DNA of 64,000 nt from Diphasiastrum complanatum (GCA_029204225.1 CM055096.1:30452557-30516556), one strand, 5' to 3'. Positions 43,387 to 55,976 are shown, counted from the stretch's first letter. Numbers and translations are program-made. The notes: generated from the letters alone by a model not told the origin.

Positions 43387-44220
43387 TGTTGGATTTATTC
43401 CCTCTAGCTCTCCTAAATCCCATTTTAATCTGCCTCCATTCATGCTGCATATTTACTAACGTTGTCACGCAGTCTGTATATTTACATGCAAATTCGCACA
43501 GACGAAGAAAAGACGAAAGAATTGTGACACTGTGTTTCTACACAGTTCAAGGTGACAGGCGAAAAGGGAACACTATCTTACAGAATGTCAAAAGTGTCCT
43601 AAAAGCTTAAGGCACCCTATAAATCTTATCCTAAGGCCATTTGTAAGAGTGACGCACTTTTTGCATCATCACCAACGTTCACTTCAGCACTGGCTGACGT
43701 CGCATCCTTTTCACGCTCACCTCATGCAGTTGCGCTAACAAATTGGACAACGATCGTAGCCACCCACGTCAAACCAGTTTGTCCTGGTTTCTTAGCTCGT
43801 GCTCTCTACAATCCTCATCCGAAAATTATAAGATCTCCTACAGACAGCACATCCACTTTGTACTTTCACATCTACACACATGTAATATTCTGTAATATAT
43901 ATATACTGGACACCATTTGTGTAAAAGATGATAAGGAGATCAGAAGAAGACGACATAAACGAAGTAGATGCCTTGAGCATTGATTCTTCATTTTGTCAGA
44001 ATCAAGGTTTAATTCTTTTTTACGGATTGAAATAAGCTTTGTAGGGCACGCAGTTTCGTCCACTACTGTATTGTGCTCTACCGCATTATTGACATGTATA
44101 CATGATATACTTAATCTGATACAGTTCATTGTTTTGCGTTCAGATCTATGTTAATATTGCTATACTTATCTTTCATTCTGTTTGACCTTTCTAGTTGTTC
44201 TTACTTGTAATATGCGATTA
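43387..44220 (+). repeat. copia 2 3' LTR (right border not determined)
   Basis: Starts TGTTGGATTTATTCCC directly after the polypurine tract. Contains a CCTATAAAT block (about 43615) that could be a TATA element, and TATATATATAC near 43897. No second copy of this LTR is in the window, so the end cannot be fixed; somewhere before about 44220 is a guess. Confidence 0.55.
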
Positions 44221-44560
44221 ACATTTAATCTTGTCTTTCACGAATCATTCGCGACTAATTATCAGTCGAGCACAGTCTAGCTCTTCGCGAATCATTCACA
44301 ACATATGATTTGTCTTGTTATTCGTGACAAATTATTCTTTTGGCGCTTCATCTATTAATGTTTGGCTACGTAATCTAAAATGACCGTGATTTCTATCACT
44401 AAAGTTCTGTCATTCTGATAGGCATAGTTATGCTTACGGAGGGAGTCGTATAGTTCATTCCGCTGCACACGAACATTTTTGTTCGAGTTCGTTTCTCGTT
44501 CGCTTCTTGTTCGAGTTCGTTTCTCGTTCGTGTTCGTCATTTATTTTCCCCCTCTCTCTC
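44221..44560. other. unassigned, with a short TTCG-rich tandem repeat
   Basis: Around 44478-44535 the unit TTGTTCGAGTTCGTTTCTCG occurs twice in direct order. The words CGCGAATCATTC recur at about 44243 and 44286. No gene supported. Confidence 0.4.
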
Positions 44561-44930
44561 CAACAAGGCCTTGGAGGCCATGATCGAAAAATCTAAAGCC
44601 TATGAAAAAACTTTGCCTACAAAGGAGGAATTTTTGGAATTCCAAAAAAAATATCCCCCAAGGCCTAGATATATCCCCTCCAGAAATGTAGAGGTCATTG
44701 GAAAACATGACATTAGCAGACAAACGTCATTGATTACGATGATTATGATCTGGTACGTAGATATTATATTGGTATTGGTATTGATATTGTTTAGTTTTCT
44801 TATTGAGTTTGCAGTGTTATGTATAATTCTAAATTTATTTATTTTTTTCGGTTACAGGATGCTATTGAAATAGATGCCTTTGGTATGAGACATGGAGGCA
44901 ACCATGGTGTACCAGCCAAGAGAAAAGATG
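44561..44930 (+). other. possible two-exon gene fragment, unknown
   Basis: An open stretch encoding KALEAMIEKSKAYEKTL and EFLEFQKKYPPRPRYIPS, then a possible intron with GTACGTAG (about 44753) and TTACAG (about 44858), then AIEIDAFGMRHGGNHGV. The spacing of charged residues looks like real protein, but no family comes to mind and the continuation is lost. It may belong to the same DNA-transposon-like block as the minus-strand gene to the right. Confidence 0.25.
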
Positions 44931-45339
44931 TGTCTCTATTTTATTATTTGAAACACTTTTAAAATAATGAGAATTGCGTATATCAGTCATCTTTTAATCC
45001 ATATGCAACCACTGTTATTATGGGCATCAAATAATTAGGAGGCCATAAGTACACAAGATGAACATATAAAATAATTTTTGTGAAATGAGATTTGGCTATT
45101 AAGATATTGAGTTATACTCCCAATGAGACTACAAAAAGATCATTTGCAATGGCCCTTTATTCGGGTTGAATCTTGAAGAGGATGATGATGATAATTAAAT
45201 TTTTTGTAATAGATTTTTGATATATTACAAGGATCTCTCTTTTGTTATGAATTTGAATCCTTTCGAAATATTCTAATACTTGGCGAGTTTTTAGCTTGAT
45301 ATCTAAATTGTGCTCTTCTAGAAAATCACTGAAAAAGTT

Positions 45340-47550
45340 GAACTAAATATTTATTTTTGAATTGTGTCCTCCATGATTTGTTGCTTTATGAAATGCTCCC
45401 CTTGCTTGCCAATGAGATTTTACCATGCCTTGTGATGACCAGATACTTAAGCTCTCATATTCCTTTGCAAAGTAAGTTGCATGATGAAGAAGGATGTGCT
45501 GCAAACAATAGTTTTGATTAGTTTTGAGAAAAGTACCAGACAATTATATAGATTAGCACCATGTAATGAGTAACGTTGTCTTTTTCCCAACAATCACGTA
45601 CAAATTTTACACATGTAGTGCAATGATTTTGCAAAGTCCTCATATCTTCTGATGATAGGTTTTCTTTCCTGATAACACCTATGAGTTTGTCTAAGTTGGT
45701 CTACACTTGTCCCTTTTCCACTCGATTACTTCTTTCCAGTGTTCGTGTGGCTTGAACAATTTCTCTCCAAATTTCGTATCTGACACTTGATTCTTTGCAT
45801 GTGTGATTAAAGAAGAATCTTCTTTAGCACCTCCAATTGATGGCTTATTAGGAACGTTTCTTTTTTTCCCGGAGAGTCTGTCACTTTTTTCAATCGTGAC
45901 ATTCCCTTTATGCAGTCCTGCATTTGACATAACTATTTCCAACCTCCTAATTGCTGCTTTGGCCACAGACTCCGGTTTATGATTCCATGCTAGTAAAATA
46001 TGTAGGTAAATAAGTTTTTCAATAATACGAACCTCAGCATGCAATGTGCATATGTGAACATATTTTAATGAAATTGGCTAGACACTTTTCATATTTGGAT
46101 CTTCAGCTTCTCGTGTTGGGCCAGTGTTTGTTGATCATCCCAAATTCATATTGTAGCAATCCTTCATGCAATAAAGACATGGATGCTTTGATGTTGTCCC
46201 ATGAGGGACATTATACATATATTTTAATGTTTTCAAATCCCCTGCAAGGTGCCATTGAATTTGAAAACTTCCAGGGTTTTCGACTGTAAATTTCTCACTC
46301 TCCAAATGTCTCTTTATAATGTCGCCATAATTTGTTCTTGAAAATATCCATGAAAGTATTTTATGGTCCTCTTTCAAGACCTGTAGAAAAACAAGTAATG
46401 CATGCCGCCAACAACCATATGTGATTTTTCGATTGAACACTAAACGTTCGATCATTTGTATCTGCAATTTTGTTCATCAAAGTGAACTCACTCGTTCCAA
46501 CCCTTGATGATTTCAGATTCGTCCAATTTTATTATAATAATGATCTTTCCATTTACTTAATGTTCGTCTAGTTTATAGAATTGAATAATGTATTTTAGAA
46601 CATTTTCAATATCAAAAAAAATATTATTGCAATCGTTGTAATTGAGCTCATCATATTTAGATTTGTATAATTCAGTTATACGAAGTATTTGGCCAACTAC
46701 TTTGAACATTCCTTCATTATAAAAATTTCTAGATGATCTTACTCGATATGGACGCGGAAGATAAATTTTCTTCACTATCACTTGGGAAAAAGCTTCTTTA
46801 ACTATTCTAAAAAAAAGTAGAATAAGCATTTTTGCTAATTCCAGATACATCACATGCACCTTGTATCACATTCGCATCCAAGTATGATTGAACTTTAATC
46901 AAAATAGTCTCCACAATTTCATTTTTCATTTTTTTCAGATCGAACATTTTTTATCATCTCCTTTGCTGACTTTCTTGGTAAAACATGACTTAAAGATGAT
47001 CCAATGCATAAACGATCTGTTAAATAGTTTTTTGCCACCAAACATGATCTGCAACAAACATATGAAACTCAAATTATGTTTAATAAATTAATAATCCATG
47101 TTATCAAGTGCAAATCAACTTAAATAACATATACAAATCAAATAAACAATCTATATGATAACATATTTGAATGCTCGAATTCTTTTTTTCTGATTGCCGC
47201 TATGTGTAGATAAGTCATCAATATTCTTCATCGGTACTCTCTTTCTTTTCCTCTTCACCATTGCCTTATTGATAACTTTTATATCAACAGTAGATTTTAA
47301 ACTCTCGGATCGCAACTTTTCCATTGTTTTCAACACTGTGTGTTGCACATAATGAAACAATTGTTGATTTGCACGTTGCAATTGTTGATTAGTAAACTGT
47401 AATTGTTGATTAAGACAAGATATGCTATGCATTCCAATATCACGCAACCTTTGACAATATCCAAGTAATCTGCTATTTCTTTCACATACATATTTAAGAA
47501 GATGAGTTACGGACTTAAAATCTAGGTTGAGCTCCTTGAGCTCTGCATCA
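45340..47550 (-). pseudogene. multi-exon transposase-like gene of uncharacterised family, degraded
   Basis: Minus-strand blocks in order: 47550-47165 (coiled-coil start with Gln-rich NQQLQFTNQQLQRANQQ, then a basic VKRKRKR and KKRIR); about 46905-46557 (IQGACDVSGISKNAY, IYLPRPYRVRSSRNFYNEG, NNIFFDIENVLKYI); about 46550-46490 (IKLDESEIIKGWNE); 46467-46135 (WRHALLVFLQVLKED, WHLAGDLKTLKYMYNVPHG, PCLYCM); 46044-45691 (HAEVRIIEKLIYLHILLAW, NVPNKPSIGGAK, KPHEHWKEVIEW). AG acceptors precede the blocks at 47058 and 46460. The pattern of a short Asp/Glu-containing core, a C-x-x-C pair and a His-x-Glu/Trp-rich tail is like transposase-derived proteins, but I cannot name the superfamily. Stops lie between blocks. 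Confidence 0.4.
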
Positions 47551-48905
47551 GCACTTGGATCCATCTTTGATGTAGAAGTTACAGGCAATGTTGGCTCCAT
47601 TTGATCCCGTGTCAGCTGATTTGTCGCTACTGGCTGTCCTTCATTAAAGAGGTGAATGAGATTGGGAGGGATGGTTGGCTCAGGTTCAGTTGTGTCATTC
47701 CTTTCTAATTGGTCCCCTGGCATAGCTCTGATGATGCAAGGTCTTTTGCCATTATATAATAACACAAGGTTAACCCATTTTGCCAAGAAGGCCACCACGT
47801 GTTCGTTAAACCAGCTTGGTCCCAAGATAGCATCGAAAGCATCCATCTTCAAAATTGTGAACGTTAATCGATTTTTCCAGGTGCCCAGCAAGATTGGTAA
47901 GTTGGTTGCCAATCTACAGGTTGTCATTGTACCTATCGCGGTCTCCACACAAATAGGGGTCGCATTTTCTTCACATTAAATGCCCAATTCCCCTGCCAGG
48001 CTTTCTGACAAGTAGTTATGCGATGCTCCCATGTCTACCATGAAGTGAATGATCTTGTCTTGGATACAGCCTTTCAGGTACAATAACTTTGATCCTCTCG
48101 CAGGAGTCGCTATGAGATGTTCACGATAAGCCGCAAGTGCCCCTATTTGTTGTAAGGCATTCAGGTCAGACTCCGTCAAATCCGTTTTTGGGTCTTCTTC
48201 GTCATCATGTTCACCATCTTCTTGATCAAATGCCTCTCTTTCCATCCTATCAAGTACCTCGGTCGCCTCCATGATTTGTTTGTTCAATGGCTTGGGGCAT
48301 GACCTCCAAGAGTGACCTTGCATGACAGTTAAAGCAACGCATGGAACTGTCCACCGTTGGTGAGTTGTTGCTGTGACTAGCTGAAGGTCCAACGTTGTTC
48401 CTTCTCTAAAAGTGTTCCCTCCATTGTTGCCTTGGTTGCCAAACCCTGTTTTTGCTGGGAATTTGTTCACGCTACTCAAGGCTTGGTTGCCATTTAAAGC
48501 TAAGTCCCCTCTTGAAAAGAAGCTTGGACTCGGTCTGGATCCACGAAATACTCTTGTTGAGGTTTGAGGAAGCAGTTGGTGCAATGTGGTCTCATAATTG
48601 CAGACCATTTCAGCCGACCGAATAGTTGAATCGAAGTCATTAGTCATTGGGCATGTAGTTGTCTATTGCTCGTCGGGTCCAAGATTGCATTCCAGACAAC
48701 AGATAGTGGGTCTTGTCAGCCTCGGACATATCTTCAATAATCCATACACTCTGTCTGAATTTATTTAGGTACTATCGCAATGAACCTTTCTTCTTGAGTC
48801 CTGATAATTCTGTTTCCAATCTCATGTGTGAATCCTTAGGTATGAACTCCTCTCGTAACGCAGTTTTGAACGCGTCCCATGTCTGGAACTGCATTTCTGC
48901 CACCC
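47551..48905 (-). pseudogene. gypsy G gag (C-terminal part) and protease
   Basis: Continues the gag broken at 29297. From 48905 downward: FQTWDAFKTALREEF, then a stop, YLNKFRQSVW and the gag tail with FRGSRPSPSFFSRG. The zinc knuckle is split over two frames (CFNC in one, GHSWRSC in the next, about 48300-48340). After an acidic linker comes the protease: HFMVDMGASHNYL (about 48045-48010), then, past a stop, MDAFDAILGPSWF (about 47850). Met replaces the usual Ser/Thr after the catalytic Asp. No reverse transcriptase follows; around 47550 it gives way to the transposase-like gene. The join between the two is not precise. Confidence 0.75.
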
Positions 48906-48910
48906 AATAT

Positions 48911-50057
48911 GTAGCGCAAGCATCCCAAAGGGAGCCGGGAACCACGACTTAGCTTCCTAGCCTTCAACTCTTGCCATCCAAACCCACTTGACATACAAAC
49001 AGCCAACTCGCCAACAACGATCAGACTTAACCAACTTGAAGTTCCGAAAATCAACATTGAGATCCAACCTGGCGCCATGCCAGATCGGGGTCCCGATGTG
49101 GGTGACTTCCCTCCAAGCAAGCCGCCCGACATACATCAAACTTAACCAACTCGAAGCTTCGTTACAAACGAGTAACATCCATTCCAAGCAAGCGGTCTGA
49201 CTTACATCAGACTTAACCAACTGAAAGCTTCGTCACGAGCGCTGGAAGCCAACCTGGCGCCACGCCAGACTGGACAGCCATAAACAGGTAACATCCACCC
49301 AAGCAAGCCATCCAACTCAGCCGACAGCTTAGAGCCCGTTCCCCAAGAGCTTAACCCATTCACGTTCATGCAAGGAACACTCAGAACCACAAGCCGCGAC
49401 AGATATGGAAACAACCAGTTCCTGGACCAAATGGTCCCGACTACATACCGCTGGCGCCACGGACCGAATGGTCCCAACGGCATACCGCTGGCGTCCCGGG
49501 ATACGACCCTCAACTATGTGCCAAGTTAAAAATTTTGAAAGCGACCTTACAACTGGCGCTTTTACCGAACACTGAAACCCAGAAGGTAATCAGAGTCAGT
49601 TTGAGAAAAATCCCACTTTATTGATAAATCTGAGAAGGTTACATTTCAAGTGTGTGACCGACCCTAGTCTCCGGGGCGCTAGCATGCCAAGGCGAGAGCC
49701 ATGACAACATTCCAGCAAGGGAGGCTGAGACTTGGTTGGAGCTCGCCCTGAGTCGCAACCCGCACTCCCCTATAGTATTGGTGTGATTCGGCACCCCCCC
49801 TCATACCAAGCACTCTACCCAAGCTGGTAAAGCACGTTTTTCTCTCTCTAGGATTTTTTCTTTCTAGAAAGTCATTTTCTCTCTCTAGATTTTATTGATC
49901 CCCAGGCTTTCTTTAATCATGCCTAGATCGTGCGAGGTGATTGCACATCGATCTGAGCTCTCTGGACTCCGCTAGAACCGATCAAAGATTTTCAGCCATA
50001 GGAACTTGGCGCCGGTTGGATTCTGGTCACAGTGGCGCCGGGAGCAGCAGGGGCGTT
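48911..50057 (-). repeat. family D 3' LTR, remaining 1147 bp
   Basis: Complements the 56 bases at 31034-31089. The outer end at 48911 (GCGCTACA on the minus strand) is followed by TATTG (48910-48906), the partner of 29293-29297. The inner end carries GCGTT (50053-50057), the reverse complement of AACGC at 31085-31089, next to the gypsy-A 3' LTR. C run of 7 at about 49794. Confidence 0.92.
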
Positions 50058-50415
50058 TGTAATAGATCCTAACACCACAGTAGGGCAAACACTAACTCAT
50101 CCACCCAACCTTGCCTACTCCCTGATATAGAGTAAGCCCGTCCTAGCCCAATGTGAGGACTGGTAGCATGCTACTGCCAAGTGTCGGCCACGTGGCACTG
50201 ACGTGGCCGACTGCACGTCGGGACCCAACTGGGGGCCCTATCCTGCTGACAGGGTCCCTAGGCTGTGTAAGGCCCGCCATGGCTATGGACCGTGCTGGGG
50301 CACACTACTCACACTGTCTTGCCCTGTTGGTCATGTACACTGGACACGACCCTGACTGTGGTATCTGACCTATCTGTGTTCCCTAGGGTTCAGCACTGGT
50401 TACGAGCTCGTAACA
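50058..50415 (-). repeat. gypsy-A 3' LTR, 358 bp
   Basis: Minus strand TGTTACGAGCTCGTAAC ... GGATCTATTACA. Its first 17 bases include the perfect 16-bp palindrome GTTACGAGCTCGTAAC (50399-50414). Also contains the G-box-like GCCACGTGGC near its middle. Confidence 0.93.
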
Positions 50416-50426
50416 CTCCCTCCCCC

Positions 50427-51407
50427 TTAAGAACCGTCTTGGTCCTCTAAGACAAAGTCTGGAAAAATCTTGCGAAGGACGCTGCCTCTTTCCCAAGTGG
50501 CATTCTCAACAGGCTGATCATTCCACTTAACCAGATATTCTCGGTATAGAGTATGATGAGTCTGCGTCTCTCTACTATCAAGAATTTCCTCTGGTTCATG
50601 TGGAGGTTGTTGAGGATCCAATGGGAGAACTAGAACACTGTCCCCTACCAGATTATCTGATCTGGTTAAGGCTTTTCGTAACTGACTTACATGAAAGACT
50701 GGAAAAACCTTACTGCTGTGTGGGAGTTCTAGTTCATAGGTGACCTCGCCTAGTCTCCTACTGATGGTAAAGGGACCACAATACCTTGGAGACAACTTAG
50801 CACACACTCCTGATTTGAGGGTTTTAGAGTCAACTGGGACTCTCAAGTAGACTTTCTCACCAGTGGAGAACTGTACATCCCGTCTGTGTGGATCTGCATA
50901 ATGCCTGGCTCGATCCTGGGATTGTCTAATGCTACGCTTAGCATGTTCTATCATCTGGTTTAGGTCTTCTAAAAAGTTTCTGGCTGCTTCAACTTTTTCT
51001 TGTTTAAACCCTACAGCTGTGGGTGAGCGTGGCTGAAAACCGTACATCAGCATAAATGGGCTGTATCCCGTAGCTGAATGTTTGGTACTGTTTTGAGCAA
51101 ACTCTAATATTGAGAGATACTCCTCCCAATTAGTCTGCCTCTTGCTGACGTATGCACGAAGCATATCCTCCAGCACTTGATTTACCCTTTCTGTTTGACC
51201 GTCCGTCTGTGGATGGTCGGTGGTACTCATATTAAGTTTAGTATGGAGATGATGGAATACTGCCTTCCAAAAATTTCCAGTAAACTTACTGTCCCGGTCG
51301 CTGACTATGCCGGAAGGTAGACCGTACAATTTAAATAGCCCGTCTACAAACAACCTCGCTAACTCTGGAGCTCTAACGGTTGTTTTGGTCGGAATAAAAT
51401 GAGCCAT
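50427..51407 (-). pseudogene. gypsy-A integrase core and chromodomain
   Basis: 326 codons open from about MAHFIPTK. Shows GIVSDRDSKFTGNFW (second catalytic Asp), STTDHPQTDGQTERVNQ (third acidic residue, Glu), the C-terminal GPFTISRRLGEVTYELEL and FPVFHVSQLR, and a chromodomain EYLVKWNDQPVENATWE near the end. Chromodomains of these elements direct insertion to particular chromatin. The frame is separated from the upstream part by a deletion with frame change near 51470 that removes the block carrying the first catalytic Asp, so the enzyme would be dead. Confidence 0.85.
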
Positions 51408-51459
51408 TTTGGTCAGACGGTCAACTGTGACCCATATAGCGTCATTACTCTTTTGGGTT

Positions 51460-52482
51460 TTAGGCAGGCCTACTATTACCAGCTAGTATTTCTAAGGGAT
51501 GCAACAACCCTCCTGCCTTTAAACGCTCTGCTTTAGTTACTTGACATTTCTGGCAACTGGTTACATACTGGTGGACGTCCTTTTTCATACTGGGCCAGAA
51601 AAATTGCCTACGAAGAAGCTCATAGGTCTTCTGTATGCCTGGGTGTCCCGCGCTAGGATTGTCATGACATTCATATAGGACCTGCTGCCTATAATCCTCT
51701 GAATTGGGGACACATACTCTATCTCTATAGAGCAAGTACTCATCCTGAATGGAATACTGTTTCCAATTGAATCCTTGAGTCAACTGACCCTCAACCACTG
51801 GGGTTTGCTTGGGTAATACAGGCTCAGAATCCTCAACGTCATCTGACGACGTATACTCGGACTCATCATCATCCTCAACGAAAGCTGCCGTATTCTTGGA
51901 TGAACTGGCACCAGCCCCGGGAACTGGTTCTGGAGTCTGTAACTGTCTGTTCTGGACTGAGTTCCAGATAATAGAGAAGAATACATCATGCTGGCATTTC
52001 CCTCTCAAGGACTCGAGTAACTCATTACGAATCTGAGTAAAACTCAGCTCGTTTATCATAGGCATTCTGCTAAGGGCATCTGCTACTGTATTGAATTTTC
52101 CACGCCTATATCTGATAGACGTGTCAAACTCTTGCATCAACTCTGCCCAACGAGCTTTCCGACCTCTAAGCTCAGGTTGATTGCAAAGGTATCTGAGACT
52201 CTCATGGTCTGTCAGGACCTCAAAGTTGGCACCATACAAATAATGCCTCCAACTCTTAAGGGCATGGACTATAGAAAAGAGTTCCTTTTCATAGGCACTG
52301 TACCTAGTCTGAACTGGCTCGAGTTTTTTACTCTCGAACGCAACTGGTCGTCCACCCTGAGTTAGCACAGCGCCTACTGCAAAGTCGCTAGCATCAGTTT
52401 CGACCACAAATGGCTGATTGGGGTCGACGACTTTTAAGACTGGTGCTGTAGCTAAGGCTGTTTTGAGAGCATCAAAGCTCTC
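51460..52482 (-). pseudogene. gypsy-A RNase H and integrase zinc-binding region
   Basis: In the same frame as gag-pro-RT, after one TAG at 52485-52483. Contains ETDASDFAVGAVL, FESKKLEPVQTRYSAYEKE, LTDHESLRYLCNQPEL and NTVADALSRM (RNase H), an acidic linker (DDDESEYTSSDDVED), then HDNPSAGHPGIQKTYELL, FFWPSMKKDVHQYV and CQKCQ (HHCC zinc-binding part of integrase). It ends in a shifted frame after LEILAG, where DNA for the next 10-15 residues of the integrase core is missing. Confidence 0.85.
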
Positions 52483-55188
52483 CTATTGTGCAGACTCCCA
52501 AATGAACTCCTTTCCCTTCCCCTTAAGAAGATTTGTCATAGGGACTGCTATCTGAGCATATTCCTTGACAAATCGTCTGTAATATCCCGCCAGACCAAGA
52601 AAGATTTGAAGTTCCAAAATATTCTGAGGTCTCAGCCAACTGAGTATGGCTTTAACCTTATTTGGGTCCATCTTAATCCCATCTGAAGAGATAATGTGAC
52701 CCAAATATGCTACTTCTTCAACGAAGAATTCACACTTGGATTGTTTAGCATAAAGCTTATGCTTTCTAAGCAGTCGAAACACCTTTCTGAGGTGTTTTAG
52801 ATGCTCCTTCCTCGTTTTGCTGTAAACGAGGATGTCATCTAAGAATACGACTACAAACTTACCCAAGTATGGTCTGAGGACACTGTTCATCAAGGTCATA
52901 AAGGTAGCTGGAGCATTTGTGAGCCCAAATGGCATCACCTTAAACTCATAATGACCGTGACGAGTCCTAAAAGCTGTTTTCGAGACATCTTCCGATTTTC
53001 TACGGACTTGATGATATCCCGATCTGAGGTCTATTTTGCTGAAAAACTTAGTCCCGTCGAGTTGATCAAACAACTCGTCTGCCCGAGGCATAGGGTATTT
53101 ATTCTTAATTGTGACTTTATTGAGGGCTCTGTAATCTACGCAAAGACGCATAGACCCGTCCTTCTTTTTCACCAATAGGACTGGTGAGGCCCATGGTGAA
53201 GTACTGGTCTGAATTTGGCCTTTCCCAAGATAGTCTGTTAACTGCCTAGTTATTTCTTCATCCTCTGTTCGGCTGACCCGATACGGAGGTTTAGAAACAG
53301 GTGCTGTACCTGGTACTAGGTTTATTACATGATCTACCTCTCTGCTCGGTGGTAAACCATGTGGCAAATCTTCAGGAAAAACGTCTTTAAATTTAGACAA
53401 TAAAGTTTCTAATTTACTGATTTTCTGCTGAATAGAACTGGAAATAGAAACTTCAGGAATAAACTGAAAGTCACATAAGAATACCTGATGGTCTTCGTCT
53501 CCGATTAGCTGACAGAGTTCTGAACTGCAGACCATAGGGCTGTTGGGAACATCATGCTCCCCATGCAACTGGATCTCTCGGCCTTTGTGCTGAAAGCTGA
53601 GGGTGTTCTCCTGATAGTTTCTGTGGAGGGAAGGTCCTAAACTGTAGAGCCAGTCTCTCCCGAGAACAATGTCTGTTCGATCCAGGTGCATTATCTGAAA
53701 GTTTATTTCATCTTGGTACCCCTGAATACCAAGATTTAACTTACTTACCATATTTTCCCATATTTTTTTATCTTCACCCTTAGCTAATGAAACTATGTAC
53801 CTATGCTGACTAGGTACTTCTGGTAGTTTAAGCTTTTTAACCAGGGTGTGGGTGATGAAATTATGGGTTGCCCCATCATCAACCATGACTCTTACTAACT
53901 GGTTACCAACTTTCCCATGCATACGTACTAGGTCATGCGGCCCAAAACTGAAGGGTCTTGCTAGCATTGCAGAGGTCAGCTGGCAACAGTGTTCATGATC
54001 TTCATGATACACTTTGATCTCGGAAGCTGCCGAGTCACTGGGGAAACATACAGTCTGAACAAGATGAACTTGTTTTTTATCTTTCTTATCTTTTTTAGTG
54101 AAAGGCCCCTTGGGACACTGTCTGACTGTGTGTCCCTTGCCCATACACACAAAGCACAAACGTTCTTGTTTGGCTTTCTCAAAATCATCTGGTTTTAAGG
54201 GCTGTATGAGTGAAGGGCGTTTCTGAGGAGCTTCACCTTTAAATTTATCTTCTTTCTTTATTTTTAAAAATTTCTTTTTAAATTGAAAGTCTTTCTGAGG
54301 AAGCTGCTCCGAAAGTGGTTGTTGTCTCGCTCTCTTCCTACCCACTGAATCATCATAGATTTGAGCATATCTGAGAGCTTGCTCAAGGGTAGTAGGCGAG
54401 TTTCTCTGGACCTCTACTTTATATTCATCTTTGAGGCCACGGACAAATCCCCTGATTTTTTGATAGTCATCCATATTTTTAATCTTTAAAATTGCTTCTC
54501 GATACTGCGAGATATATTGGATGAGGGATTTATCCATTACTGTTCTTTCCCAGGCTTCCCAGGCTCTATCCAGTTCATTCTCTGGTAGAAATTCTCTTAG
54601 GAAAGCTTCTTCAAAAGCTTTCCATGACCGGGGAGTCTGCCCAGTCTCCTGGAGATTTAACCACCACTTATAGGCCATGGGCCCTAAGGAAAGACTGGCC
54701 TCAATTGCTTGCAAATGGTCAGGGGTCTGTTTAAGAGCATGAATGTTCTTCCATTTGCTGAGGAAGGTTTGTAGAATATCTGCATTTCTATCCTTCTCTT
54801 CCCCATTAAAAGTAGGAGGCTTTAAATCTTTAAAAACACTGGGGTGAGACCGTAAAGTCTCACCCGAAACTGATGGAAGTGGAGAAGGGGATAACTGAGA
54901 AGTGGAGGGAAGGCTTCCTTTCGCGGAACTCAAAATCAAGTTTTTGAGTTCAGCGAACGAGTCGTCCACACTGGACTTGAAATTGGCTAATGCCAACTTC
55001 AGTTCATCCACTTCTGTTACCAATTGGAGGAACTGCTCCTTGGTAACCAGTTCGTCGAGTTCTTCGGTGAACTGTTCCTGTTCTTCTACTTCCATGGGTT
55101 CCTTCCCTTTTCTGTAAGCCAAGGCTTCTGTTTCAAGTTCGTCGAAGCCTCTCTCCGGGGGTTGATCAGGTCCCTGAGGAGTGGTCAT
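52483..55188 (-). pseudogene. gag-pol: gypsy-A Gag, protease and reverse transcriptase
   Basis: 901 open codons from [10 protein letters not shown]. Gag retrotransposon domain at about 120-290 ([17 protein letters not shown]); zinc knuckle [14 protein letters not shown] (about 345); protease [13 protein letters not shown] (about 434; Asp where Ser/Thr-Gly is usual at the second position) and [10 protein letters not shown] from [48 protein letters not shown] (about 694) to [11 protein letters not shown] (about 779) and [14 protein letters not shown]. It stops at TAG (52485-52483) where related elements continue into RNase H, and the codons beyond stay in frame, so this is a single nonsense change. 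Confidence 0.88.
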
Positions 55189-55976
55189 CTTCGGAACTGA
55201 AAGAGAGCTACCTTAACTTCTGAAGGAAAAAAAGTCTAAAAGACTAATTTACAACTGTACAAGGAGGGAAAGAAAACTTAGCTCTTTCTGAGAACTGTAC
55301 TTCCACAGAGAGAATCAAGAAAAGCCCTTTCAGCTCTTCCTCCACTGCTTTCAGATCTGCTGTCCGGAAAAATCAGAGATCAAGGTACCAAGAAAAAGAA
55401 ACAAACTTCTGATCGTCTTGGCCCCTTCCCTCGCTGTCTGAGGTGTATACCTTGTGCTCCAAAATTCCCGTTTTAGGACCCAAAAACAGTTGCAAACTTG
55501 TGGTTTCTGCCAAATACCTTCCTCGCTGCCTGACCAGGAGTGTTGCTACTTGGTTTTGCTTACTTTGAGACCCAAAATCCCTCTCAAAATCTGATTTTCT
55601 AGCAACACCTTCAGCGCTGGACCTGCACCCAAGATTCTGTCTCAGATCTGCTCCAAATTCCAGAAAATTTCACTCCAAATTCGAAGTTTCCACCCAATTT
55701 GGCAGCGCTGGACCTGCTCCACGTTTTCTATTTAAAATGTGCTCAAAAATCCAAAATTGATACATAAAAATCAAGGGTAAATCCCTGATTTTTCAGCGCT
55801 GAGCCTCTACAAGGGATTGTGCCTCAAACAACTGTAAATTCCCAGCAAATTTCAAGGATTTGAAAGCTGTTCCCACAGCGATTTTCCTCCTCAATTCTTT
55901 CTTGAGAATCTGAGAATCTTTCCTATCTTCTGATAGCTTTCTCTACTACTGTCCTGAAGTCCCTAGGATGGAGATA
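55189..55976 (-). other. gypsy-A leader
   Basis: Untranslated leader between primer site and gag. The words CAGCGCTGGACCTGC recur at about 55613 and 55706, part of a diverged direct repeat. It matches 1681-2603 of the other copy; that copy has an extra stretch near 1760-1780 and a different block near 1880-2110. Confidence 0.8.
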
